Virus record (IMG/VR): IMGVR_UViG_3300020446_000079
Span: 1 to 23,803 of that record
Length of the DNA stretch: 23,803 bases
DNA from: a virus
Reading direction: 5' to 3' (one strand)
A program made the translations under genes and the position numbers. Below the pieces are notes generated by a model that did not search any database, was not told the origin of the DNA, and was given only the letters and a program-made list of their open reading frames with translations. Within the stretch, counting starts at the first letter, position 1; the number at the start of each line of letters is the position of its first letter. This document shows positions 1-7,600 of the stretch, piece by piece.

Positions 1-113
1 ATCAAGAAGAGTTTAATGTCATATGGGGCAGAATATACAAGTCTTATCATACAGATTCCTTGTCTTATTCTGTCATTGATGGCGATGTTGTACAAGAGGA
101 GCAGAGTTATTAA
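1..113 (+). CDS. C-terminal end of an unrecognised protein (5' truncated)
   Basis: An open frame enters from the window edge (first full codon at base 3) and gives 36 residues, ending ...DGDVVQEEQSY before TAA at 111-113. Its stop overlaps the next gene's start in a TAATG arrangement, so the two are probably translationally coupled. That junction and the unbroken frame are the only support for it being coding. The visible tail is tyrosine-, serine- and acid-rich with no motif I recognise. The real start lies outside the window. Confidence 0.6.
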   Translation, partial: QEEFNVIWGRIYKSYHTDSLSYSVIDGDVVQEEQSY

Positions 114-646
114 TGCACCCGCTTGATCATCTGGAAGATTTTACTGACGATTGGATCTCACATCTACAGGAACCTGATCCGATTAGTCCTGACTACAGTG
201 GACCTCGTTGTCCCTTTGCAAAGAAAGCAAGAGATGAGAAGCGTCTCAGTTTTAGAAAGGTATATGACTATTTCTCTGCATATGATTTCTGGGAAGTAGT
301 GTCGGAAGAGTGTGATAAGTTTGATGGCAGTAAGGATGTAGTGATAGTTGCAGCACATAGTAATGCGAATCATATTAATCCAGAGACAATGGGTGGAGGA
401 GTTGACGCTCTGAATACTCTCTTGAACTGTCAGGGGAAAGACTTATGGTTATTAACGAAGGTTGACCATTTGTTTACCATTGTGATGATTCAAAAAATAA
501 CCGTTTTAGACGACTCTGCCAAACTCTTGGCAAGTAAGGGATATTATACGACTAGATATAGTGAAAAGCAAATGGATAAGGTGGTTACAGGGCGGAGAAA
601 GTATCGTGATAAACTGACAAAAAAAATCGAACGTACACCACTCTAA
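113..646 (+). CDS. Conserved-looking hypothetical protein, 177 aa
   Basis: I do not recognise this protein. It has a cysteine-centred segment near residues 30-40 (GPRCPFAKKAR). A tyrosine/aromatic stretch follows (VYDYFSAYDFWEVV), then a hydrophobic strand-like segment DVVIVAAHS around residue 75, a glycine turn (MGGGVDALNTLL), and a strongly basic C-terminus (RRKYRDKLTKKIER). There is no signal peptide or membrane segment. Cysteines occur near residues 33, 67 and 105, too scattered to suggest a zinc ribbon. The ATG overlaps the previous stop (TAATG), and an AGAGGAG Shine-Dalgarno-like run at 95-101 lies 11 bases upstream, which supports this start. Its place just upstream of a baseplate cluster does not show its role. 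It is not T4 gp53, which has different signature sequences. Confidence 0.75.
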   Translation: MHPLDHLEDFTDDWISHLQEPDPISPDYSGPRCPFAKKARDEKRLSFRKVYDYFSAYDFWEVVSEECDKFDGSKDVVIVAAHSNANHINPETMGGGVDALNTLLNCQGKDLWLLTKVDHLFTIVMIQKITVLDDSAKLLASKGYYTTRYSEKQMDKVVTGRRKYRDKLTKKIERTPL

Positions 647-674
647 GAAACCAAAATGTATAGATAGAAACAGA

Positions 675-842
675 ATGAAATTAACAGATACAATGCAGCT
701 CGATCTCGACGCTGGAACAATGGAATTACTATACGAATCAATCCAGTTCCGTCTCGAAAATGATAATCACTTAATGTACCATCCCGACATTCGCAAAGAC
801 CTCGAAGATTTACTTGCTGAATGGGAAGATGAGTACGTTTAA
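675..842 (+). CDS. Small acidic hypothetical protein, 55 aa
   Basis: An open frame runs from ATG at 675 to TAA at 840-842. The product begins MKLTDTMQLDLDAGTMELLY and ends in a very acidic tail (KDLEDLLAEWEDEYV). It is probably helical and soluble, with no cysteine and no membrane segment. The only ribosome-binding hint is a weak purine run (AGAAACAG) before the ATG. The reading frame, the 29-base gap after the previous gene and the short overlap or gap to the next one fit compact phage gene packing. No family is recognised. Small acidic phage proteins are often host-interaction factors, but nothing here shows that. Confidence 0.55.
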   Translation: MKLTDTMQLDLDAGTMELLYESIQFRLENDNHLMYHPDIRKDLEDLLAEWEDEYV

Positions 843-855
843 CGTTTACATAGGC

Positions 856-860
856 GAGGA
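856..860 (+). promoter_or_regulatory. Shine-Dalgarno GAGGA that decides the start at 868
   Basis: GAGGA sits seven bases before the ATG at 868. It favours the 38-residue form over the 51-residue form starting at 829. Confidence 0.5.
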
Positions 861-867
861 ACTAATT

Positions 868-984
868 ATGGAAAAAGTTCCGCACCACGATATTAAACAT
901 AAGCTAGAATATATAAGGGAATATTTCAAACATTATCCAAGTGATGATCTCCGTACTCAGGAGATAAAAGTTGTTAAGAATTGA
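868..984 (+). CDS. Very small charged hypothetical protein, 38 aa
   Basis: The start at 868 is chosen because GAGGA at 856-860 lies seven bases upstream, one of the better Shine-Dalgarno sites in the window. The product begins MEKVPHHDIKHKLEYIREYF and is rich in His, Lys, Glu and Tyr, probably forming a single helix. The same frame is open from an ATG at 829, which would give 51 residues and overlap the preceding gene by 14 bases. That longer form lacks a comparable ribosome-binding site but cannot be excluded. No family is recognised. Confidence 0.5.
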   Translation: MEKVPHHDIKHKLEYIREYFKHYPSDDLRTQEIKVVKN

Positions 985-1003
985 CGACTATATAATACGG
1001 CAC

Positions 1004-1032
1004 TGGACAAATTGATTGATCGGTGTTATACT
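1004..1032 (+). promoter_or_regulatory. Predicted sigma70-type promoter with extended -10
   Basis: TGGACA at 1004-1009 (five of six matches to TTGACA) is separated by exactly 17 bases from TATACT at 1027-1032 (five of six matches to TATAAT). TG at 1024-1025, one base ahead of the -10, makes it an extended -10. It lies in the only intergenic gap of notable size here (about 70 bases) and would give a leader of roughly 15 bases before the glycosyltransferase ATG at 1055. This looks like an early or host-polymerase promoter, unlike the T4-late-type boxes elsewhere in the window. It is a prediction from sequence only. Confidence 0.5.
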
Positions 1033-1054
1033 TACTATGTACTGATAACATGTT

Positions 1055-1813
1055 ATGGCAAAAGGATTTACGGTAAAAGCAAACGCTCCTAAAACAAAGA
1101 AGGTTGAGGACGACTTTAATTTAGAGGAAGCGAAAGCATTAGCGAAAGGAAAAGCAATAGTATTCTGTCTGCCAGGACGCGGAGTATCATATATCTTCCT
1201 CAAGAACTTCGTTCAACTCTGTTTTGACCTTGTTCAAAATGGCTCTTCGATTCAGATTAGTCAAGACTATAGTTCAATGGTTAACTTCGCACGTTGTAAG
1301 TGCTTAGGAGCGAATGTACTCCGTGGTCCTGATCAGATTCCTTGGGATGGAAAACTTAAGTACGATTATCAATTATGGATTGACTCCGATATTGTATTCG
1401 ATACTGAGAAGTTCTACCGTCTTGTATGGATGCAAAAGGATATTGCTGGTGGTTGGTATTGCACAGAGGATGGAAAGACTACATCTGTGGCACATTGGTT
1501 AGAAGAAGAGGACTTTGCAAAGAACGGCGGAGTCATGAATCATGAAACCATTGAATCTATCTCTCGTAGACGCAAACCATTCACAGTTGACTACACTGGT
1601 TTTGGTTGGTTACTTATCAAAAATGGTGTATTCGAGCATAAGGATATGAAATACCCTTGGTTCGCACCAAAGATGCAAGTCTTTGACTCAGGAGAAGTCC
1701 AAGATATGTGCGGAGAAGACGTTTCTTTCTGCTTAGATGCAAAAGAAGCGGGTATGGAGATCTGGATTGATCCTAAGATTAGAGTAGGACACGAGAAAAC
1801 GAGGATTATCTAA
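1055..1813 (+). CDS. Glycosyltransferase-like protein (GT-A fold type), 252 aa
   Basis: Probably transfers a sugar from a nucleotide-sugar donor; the acceptor is unknown. The layout fits a GT-A (GT2/Anp1-like) enzyme. An N-terminal strand (AIVFCLPGRGVSY, about residues 30-42) starts the fold. A segment with Asn/Ala/Arg (SSMVNFARCKCL) follows, then an acidic DxD-type metal and nucleotide site in LWIDSDIVF (Asp110, Asp112). Later come a GEDVSFC motif (Glu221-Asp222), the usual place of a catalytic acidic pair, and a late histidine in VGHEK (His246). There is no membrane segment, so it is probably cytosolic. A predicted promoter lies just upstream, and its stop overlaps the next gene's start. 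Likely roles include modifying virion proteins, phage DNA or host surface glycans; the sequence does not choose between them. No Shine-Dalgarno sequence is evident. Confidence 0.75.
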   Translation: MAKGFTVKANAPKTKKVEDDFNLEEAKALAKGKAIVFCLPGRGVSYIFLKNFVQLCFDLVQNGSSIQISQDYSSMVNFARCKCLGANVLRGPDQIPWDGKLKYDYQLWIDSDIVFDTEKFYRLVWMQKDIAGGWYCTEDGKTTSVAHWLEEEDFAKNGGVMNHETIESISRRRKPFTVDYTGFGWLLIKNGVFEHKDMKYPWFAPKMQVFDSGEVQDMCGEDVSFCLDAKEAGMEIWIDPKIRVGHEKTRII

Positions 1814-1989
1814 TGGATTTTAATGGTGGACACGCATGGCGAATAGAGGAATTGACCACTTCTGGGTGGTCAGTTCAAGATCCGAAGAGAGATGTGAAGC
1901 TTTCGAGGGAAAATGCAACCGCAAGATTGAATTTTTACCTTGGTGAAGGTGTTTCTCCTGACAGAATAAGAGCTGTTCCTGATAAATAA
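1813..1989 (+). CDS. Small hypothetical protein, 58 aa
   Basis: ATG at 1813 overlaps the glycosyltransferase stop (TAATG), and GAGGA at 1801-1805 sits seven bases upstream, so both coupling and its own ribosome-binding site support the start. The product begins MDFNGGHAWRIEELTTSGWS and has a helical, charged middle (LSRENATARLNFYLGEGVS) ending PDRIRAVPDK. No catalytic motif or membrane segment is seen, and I do not recognise the family. A late-promoter-like GATAAATA box overlaps its last codons. Confidence 0.65.
   Translation: MDFNGGHAWRIEELTTSGWSVQDPKRDVKLSRENATARLNFYLGEGVSPDRIRAVPDK
1981..1988 (+). promoter_or_regulatory. Late-promoter-like box GATAAATA
   Basis: Seven of eight bases match the T4 gp55-type late-promoter consensus TATAAATA. 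It overlaps the 3' end of the 58-residue gene and lies 21 bases before the ATG at 2010, in the same relation as the other late-type boxes here. It is followed by an A-rich leader. Confidence 0.45.
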
Positions 1990-2009
1990 AAAGAAAACAG
2001 GTAAAAACT

Positions 2010-2162
2010 ATGGATTCAGATCCAACTAAGTCGCCTCTTAATGTAGAAAGTGCTGGTTTTAAGAGTGGAAGTGTAAAAGGACAGTATGATGTGAGCGCTC
2101 AAGCACGAAAAAAGGCTGCTGCAAACAGTAATTCTGGACAATCTCCCCTCGCTGCTGGTTAG
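2010..2162 (+). CDS. Small Ala/Ser/Lys-rich hypothetical protein, 50 aa
   Basis: An open frame from ATG 2010 to TAG 2160-2162 lies between a late-type box and an intrinsic terminator, so it may be a late single-gene unit or the last gene of one. The product begins MDSDPTKSPLNVESAGFKSG and continues with a low-complexity half rich in Ala, Lys, Asn and Ser (AQARKKAAANSNSG). It is probably disordered or helical. I do not recognise its function. Its GFKSG segment loosely resembles the GFKDG segment of the 45-residue protein downstream, which also follows a late-type box. Confidence 0.6.
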   Translation: MDSDPTKSPLNVESAGFKSGSVKGQYDVSAQARKKAAANSNSGQSPLAAG

Positions 2163-2182
2163 AATTAAGAAAAAAACTTTTC

Positions 2183-2207
2183 AAGACCCCCAAAAGGGTC
2201 TTTTTTT
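2183..2207 (+). terminator. Rho-independent terminator
   Basis: A seven-base-pair stem is formed by AAGACCC (2183-2189) and GGGTCTT (2196-2202) around a CCAAAA loop, and runs into seven T residues (2201-2207). An A-rich run at about 2168-2176 on the other side means it could also terminate minus-strand transcription. It closes the upstream unit immediately before the late-type box that serves the baseplate genes. Confidence 0.9.
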
Positions 2208-2210
2208 GTG

Positions 2211-2218
2211 TCTAAATA
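2211..2218 (+). promoter_or_regulatory. Late-promoter-like box TCTAAATA for the gp25-gp6 operon
   Basis: Seven of eight bases match TATAAATA. It begins only a few bases after the terminator's T tract and lies 26 bases before the ATG at 2245. The terminator-then-promoter order makes it the likely start of the baseplate wedge transcript. Confidence 0.6.
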
Positions 2219-2244
2219 CATAATGATAATATTTTTGTCGATAT

Positions 2245-2382
2245 ATGAAACTCAAGAATACGCCATTTGGTGGTTTTAAAGACGGTTTTATCGAAAAACC
2301 AGAAGAAGACGATACAATTTTGCGTGAAGTTGTGGGTGATGACTCTAATGATAAGAAAAGAAAACAAAATTTGAGTGAATAA
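2245..2382 (+). CDS. Small hypothetical protein upstream of gp25, 45 aa
   Basis: The frame runs from ATG 2245 to a TAA whose last base is the A of the gp25 start (TAATG), so it is likely coupled to gp25. The product begins MKLKNTPFGGFKDGFIEKPE, then is acidic (EEDDTILREVVGDD) with a short basic stretch (KKRKQ) near the end. It is probably largely unstructured. It is the first gene after the late-type box. No function is recognised; a small assembly or accessory role in the tail is a guess from position only. Confidence 0.6.
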   Translation: MKLKNTPFGGFKDGFIEKPEEDDTILREVVGDDSNDKKRKQNLSE

Positions 2383-2798
2383 TGCCTAGTATTGACAGAG
2401 AACTAAACACAAGTCGAGATTTTAGAGACATAAGCCTTACTTTTGCAAGGCATCCTGTCACTAATGACATTGGCGTGTTCGTAAATGAGAACGCCATTAA
2501 GAGATCTGTGCAGAATCTCTGTAGAACAAAACTAGGAGAGCGCTTTTACAACCCTATTTTGGGAAGTAATCTTGATAATTCCATGTTTGAACCAGCAGAT
2601 GCTGATATAGCCTTAGAATTAGAGGACGATATTGAACTTTTATTGGAAAACTTTGAACCTAGAGTTAGACAAGTTAAGGTAAGAGTGTCATATCCTGTCG
2701 ATACTAACGAATTAGTAGTAGAAGTTAGTTATGATATCGTGGGAATAGTAGCCCCAAGACAAAATGTTGACTTTATTCTCCAATCAACTAGAATATAA
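2382..2798 (+). CDS. 25: Baseplate wedge subunit gp25 (GPW/gp25 family)
   Basis: A structural protein of the contractile-tail baseplate wedge. In T4 and related injection machines gp25 contacts gp6 and the sheath and helps nucleate sheath assembly. At 138 residues it matches the family's usual length (T4 gp25 is about 132). The diagnostic segments are present: NLCRTKLGERFYNP at about residues 45-58, then GSNLDNSMFEP, and the conserved EPR motif at residues 91-93 in NFEPRVRQVKVRV. The family was once called lysozyme-like, but no lytic role is implied. Its start overlaps the preceding stop and its own stop overlaps the gp6 start, so the 45-residue protein, gp25 and gp6 should be translated in a coupled series. 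Confidence 0.95.
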   Translation: MPSIDRELNTSRDFRDISLTFARHPVTNDIGVFVNENAIKRSVQNLCRTKLGERFYNPILGSNLDNSMFEPADADIALELEDDIELLLENFEPRVRQVKVRVSYPVDTNELVVEVSYDIVGIVAPRQNVDFILQSTRI

Positions 2799-4672
2799 TG
2801 TCTTTTAACCAGTTTACAAACTTAGATTTCGCTGATCTAAGAGCACAAATTAAAGATTACCTTCGTGTAAACAGTGATTTCGCTGATTTTGACTTTGAAG
2901 GATCGAACTTTTCGACCTTAATTGACCTTTTAGCGTACAACACTTACATAACTGCTTACAATACGAACATGGCAGTTAACGAATGTTTCCTTGACAGTGC
3001 AACTTTGCGTGAAAACGTCGTTTCACTCGCTAGAAATATTGGTTATGTGCCTAGATCTAGTAGATCTGCGATGGCAACCATCAATTTTAGTGTTGATATG
3101 TTCGATAATGACACTAGACTCGTAACTTTGAAGGCTGGACAGGTTGCATTGGGTAATCAAGTTGGTGGATCTTACATTTTTTCAATTCCAGACGACTTTG
3201 TTGCTACAACTGACGACAACAATATCGCATTTTTTGAAAATTTGAACATTTACGAAGGAGTTTACCTTCAAAAAGTTTTTCAGATTGATTATTCTCAACC
3301 AAATCAGCGTTTTATTCTTCCAAACTCGAATATTGACACAACTTCTATCCGTGTTACAGTCGAATCTACGACAAAAGAGATTTATACGCTGTATGATAAC
3401 ATTTTAAGAGTTGATGCTACCTCAAAACTCTTCCTAATTCAAGAAATTGAAGATGAACATTACGAAATTTTGTTCGGAGACGGCATTTTAGGTAAAAGAC
3501 CGCCTTCTGGAGCAATCGTAACTGTTTCTTACATCGTTACAAACGGAAGACTCGGAAATAATGCTAAAAATTTCTCATTTGTTGGAATTTTAGAAGACGA
3601 TCAATCATTGCCAGTCACAACTGGTATTTCAATTATCTCAACTTCCAATAAAGCATCAATGGGAGACGATATTGAAGATATCAGTTCAATCAAATACCTA
3701 GCACCTCGTATATACTCCTCACAATACCGTGCAGTAACGGCAAGTGACTATTCTGGTATCATTCCATTCGTATATCCTAACGTCGAGTCTGTGACCGCCT
3801 ACGGTGGAGAGGAGTTAGATCCTCCTGAGTTTGGAAAAGTGTTTATTTCCATCAAACCAAGAAACGGTTCGTTCCTTTCACAGATTACGAAAGACGATAT
3901 CTCTAGGCAACTCAAACAATATTCAATCGCTGGTATCAAACCAGAAATTATTGACCTTAAGTATCTTTATGTCGAAGTTGACACTTCTGTTTACTATAAC
4001 AGTAACGCAGTTTCAGATACTACTGAATTAATCACATCTGTAACCAAGGCCTTAACTTCATATTCAAGATCATCTGACATTAACGACTTTGGTGGTAGAT
4101 TTAAGTACTCTAAAGTTGTTGGATTGATTGATGACTCGGCTAGAGGTGTTACTTCTAACATTACAAGAGTTAAAATGAGAAGGGATCTGAACCCTGAGTT
4201 CAATACTTTCGCAACTTATGAACTTTGCTACGGAAATGCCTTTTACGACCAACCAAACGGATATGGCATACGTTCTACAGGGTTTACAGTTAATGACATA
4301 GACGGAACTCTGTATCTTGGTGATATTCCTACAGCTGGAACATCTTTTGGTAAACTTGTTTTCTTTAAACTTGTAAATAACCTTCCTTTGATCGTAAAGA
4401 ACGATGCTGGGACTGTAGATTACGTTCACGGAGAGATTAATTTAGATGTGGTAAATATAACAGGATCTATGCTTCCAAGTGGATTGATTCAAGTTGAAGC
4501 AATACCCGATTCTAATGATGTAATTGCATTGAAAGATCTGTACTTACAGTTAGACGTAACTAACAGTACAGTTAACGCACTTCCTGACGTTGTATCCTCT
4601 GGTGAGAATACATCTGCTACTTCTTACGTCACAACATCTAGTTACGCTAGCGAAACAATCTACACAAGGTAA
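2798..4672 (+). CDS. 6: Baseplate wedge subunit gp6 (baseplate J-like)
   Basis: The central scaffold of the baseplate wedge. In T4, gp6 dimers join neighbouring wedges into the inner ring and hold gp25 and gp53. The 624 residues compare with about 660 in T4. The N-terminal region carries the family pattern, with FADFDFEGSNFSTLIDLLAY near residues 28-47, then NMAVNECFLDSATLRENV and ARNIGYVPRS. The middle has the baseplate-J-like features YEILFGDGILGKRPPSGAIV and YVPF/YPNVESVTAYGGEE, typical of J proteins. The last 200 residues are beta-rich with short Ser/Thr-rich ends. The start lacks a Shine-Dalgarno sequence and overlaps the gp25 stop. The next gene begins one base after its stop, with AAGG at 4666-4669 as a weak ribosome site. 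Confidence 0.95.
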   Translation: MSFNQFTNLDFADLRAQIKDYLRVNSDFADFDFEGSNFSTLIDLLAYNTYITAYNTNMAVNECFLDSATLRENVVSLARNIGYVPRSSRSAMATINFSVDMFDNDTRLVTLKAGQVALGNQVGGSYIFSIPDDFVATTDDNNIAFFENLNIYEGVYLQKVFQIDYSQPNQRFILPNSNIDTTSIRVTVESTTKEIYTLYDNILRVDATSKLFLIQEIEDEHYEILFGDGILGKRPPSGAIVTVSYIVTNGRLGNNAKNFSFVGILEDDQSLPVTTGISIISTSNKASMGDDIEDISSIKYLAPRIYSSQYRAVTASDYSGIIPFVYPNVESVTAYGGEELDPPEFGKVFISIKPRNGSFLSQITKDDISRQLKQYSIAGIKPEIIDLKYLYVEVDTSVYYNSNAVSDTTELITSVTKALTSYSRSSDINDFGGRFKYSKVVGLIDDSARGVTSNITRVKMRRDLNPEFNTFATYELCYGNAFYDQPNGYGIRSTGFTVNDIDGTLYLGDIPTAGTSFGKLVFFKLVNNLPLIVKNDAGTVDYVHGEINLDVVNITGSMLPSGLIQVEAIPDSNDVIALKDLYLQLDVTNSTVNALPDVVSSGENTSATSYVTTSSYASETIYTR

Positions 4673-7600
4673 ATGACAGATATTAAAAGAGTAAAAGTCT
4701 CTCATGTCATACAATCACAGATTCCAGAATTCCTAAATGAGGAGTCACCTCTTTTTGCGAGCTTTTTAAATCAATATTACGCATCTCAGGAACACAGTTC
4801 TGGTGTAACTGACCTTGCCAACAATCTTCCTGAGTATAGAAAGATTGGTGCTTTCAATAATGAGACTTTAGTAACCACTACAACTCTTACTTCCAATTTG
4901 TTTGCTGGTTCTACCACTATCAACGTAGAATCGACTGTTGGATGGCCAGATACCTATGGATTGTTGAAAATTGATAATGAGATCATTACATACACAGCTA
5001 AGACTGCTACATCCTTTACTGGGTGTGCTAGAGGATTCAGTGGTATTGATCAAATATCAAAAGAAGACGATGCTGAGTTTCTAAGCTTCACATCAACAAC
5101 TGCTAATCAGCATTTGACTGGTGCAACAGTTACTAACTTAAGTAATCTATTCTTACAAACCTTCTTTACCAAGTTTAAAGAAGAATTCTTGCCTGGATTT
5201 GAAAACAGGAACTTTATAACAGGAACATCTGTTACAAATATCCTGACTAGGGCAAAAGACTTCTACATGTCGAAGGGAACAGACTCTTCATATCAGATTC
5301 TCTTCAAACTTCTCTATGGAGAAGACATCGAGCTTTTAAAACCGATTGAACAGACACTTGTACCGTCTGCAAACGTATATTTCAAAACTAAACACGTTCT
5401 TCTTGAGAACTTGACTCCAGGCGCACAACCATTGGAGTCTATTGGTAACTTCTTATATCAAGATGTATCTGGAATCGGTACAGTCAGTGCATCTATCTAC
5501 AATGTAGAGTATAGACCAATCAATCAGACAGACTTCTATGAGATGTCTCTCGACTCTACATCTTTTGATGGTATATTCCAAGTGCCTGGTAAAACAAAGG
5601 CGTTAGAGGAGACTGTGGAGGCTGCAGAGAGTCTTGTAGTTGACTCTACTGTTGGATTTGGACAAAGTGGTACACTACTCGTAAGACCTAGAGCTGGATC
5701 TAACTTTATCACTCTTAGATACACTGACAAGACTGTAAACCAGTTCTTGAACGTTACTGGTGTTACTACTTCGCTAGTTTTTGGTGCAGATGTTCTAGAA
5801 AACAAACTTGCATATGCTTATGCTGGTTTTGGTCAAACATCATTGATGGAATTTAGACTTGTTAATGTTATTGATCAGGTAGACACCACACAATCTACTA
5901 ATATGCAGATTGGTGACAATCTTAAGTTACTTTCTTTCGGTAGAGACTTAGGCAACCTACCTCAGTTCAATAACTGGATCTACAACATACCATCAAGTCA
6001 TAGTATTGCTTCTATCAATCAGGTAAACGTCAATACATACAGACTTAAGTTATTTGATGCTATAGTTTTCTATGTTGATGAAGTATTACGCCTCAGAAAT
6101 GATGCTGGCGATGAAATTAACGTAACAGTCAAAGATATTGAGTATGATGCAACTAACCTTTCTAAGGTTTACTCAAATACGATTGTTATACAAACAACTG
6201 GTGCTGTCCCAACTGATGTAACTATAATTACAAAGACTGTTACTAAAGCAGAGCATAATTCTAATTACTTCACTGGTGTAGATCAATTCCCAGTTGGTAT
6301 TCAAAACAGTTACCTAGACAAACAAGAAGAATTCTTCTATGTCACCTCATCAGGACTACCAAACTATCCAGTCTTTGCAACTGACAATAAAGTATTCGTA
6401 AAAAGTAGCACCATAGAGGTCACAGACGGATTTGGAACCCCTTTAAACGGCGGTGGGTTTACTTATACCATTAGATCGTTTGACCCCACCAACGTCACTC
6501 TGGCAACACCTCCTCCCTTAAATCACAACTATGTAACTGGTGATAAAATCTATTGGGACAACACAACTAACAGTGGCATCAATACTGGTGTTTATTTTGT
6601 AACTGCAATCAACCAAACTGAATTTTATCTGTCATTCAGTGGCGCTGACGTATTTTCTAAAAAATATATTGCAGTAAGAACAGGAACTAGTGGTCAGTTT
6701 ATCTACAAGTCAGGCTGGGAAAATAAAACACTTAGAAATCAAAAGATTCTTAGAAAGTATCCATTCTATAAACAAAAAAATCTTTTTGATGATCCTAATA
6801 AGAGACAAGTAAATAACAGAGCCGTTGGTTTGATGGCAAACGGTGTGGAGATATTCCCACCGACTGTTTTTGATGAACAGATCTTCCACGGTAACATCAC
6901 AGAGATAAAAGTAACAAATTCAGGCCAAGATTATGATGTCATCACAGGACCTCCACTCGTCATTAACGATCCGCAGGGATTTGGTGCTAGTGCTCATGCT
7001 AATGTGTCTGGATCATTCAGAGAAGTTAAATTGGTTACTCCTGGCATCGGATATCAGGAAAAACCCAAGATTACTGTTAGTGGTGGTAACGGAACTGGTG
7101 CCGTCCTTGAATCTAACTTAGTTAGAGGTTCTATTGTTGTAAACTTTAAGGCTGATGGTACATCAGTTGATACTTTTGATGAAAGTGTACTCTTTCCAGA
7201 GAGACATAACTTTGAAGAGGGTGAAGCGATAGTATATGACTCTAGAGGCAACCCACCTATCGTTAATATCGTTGATGGATCAACTTACTACGCTGGTATC
7301 GTCAATGAAAAGAGAATTAAGTTATACAAGACATCGGAAGATGCAAAAGTAGGTATCAACACTGTAGACATTGGAAACATCAGCTTTGGTTTCCATAAAT
7401 TTACTTCACTTCAAGCTAAAAATACGATAACTAGGATTTATGTCAAGAATCCTGGCTCTGGTTACTCAAACAAGAAGATTATTGTACAAGGTAGATCTGT
7501 AGATGGTGATACTCAGTCAGGTATCAGCACATCGGACGATTATATTCTTGCATACAACCATAATTTCAATAATGGTGAAATTGTAGAGTATTCTACTGAT

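Noticed and set aside
113-646. Assignment of the 177-residue protein to T4 gp53 because it lies near gp25 and gp6
   Set aside because: The length is similar, but none of the gp53 sequence features I know are visible; position alone is not enough.
829-984. A 51-residue version of the small protein starting at 829
   Set aside because: It is open in frame but overlaps the previous gene by 14 bases and lacks a good Shine-Dalgarno sequence. The internal ATG at 868 has GAGGA at ideal spacing. Kept as an alternative only.
991-996. TATAAT hexamer in the gap before the glycosyltransferase
   Set aside because: A perfect -10 hexamer, but no acceptable -35 lies at 16-18 bases; TTGACG at 981-986 is only four bases away. 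The TGGACA/TATACT pair downstream is better.
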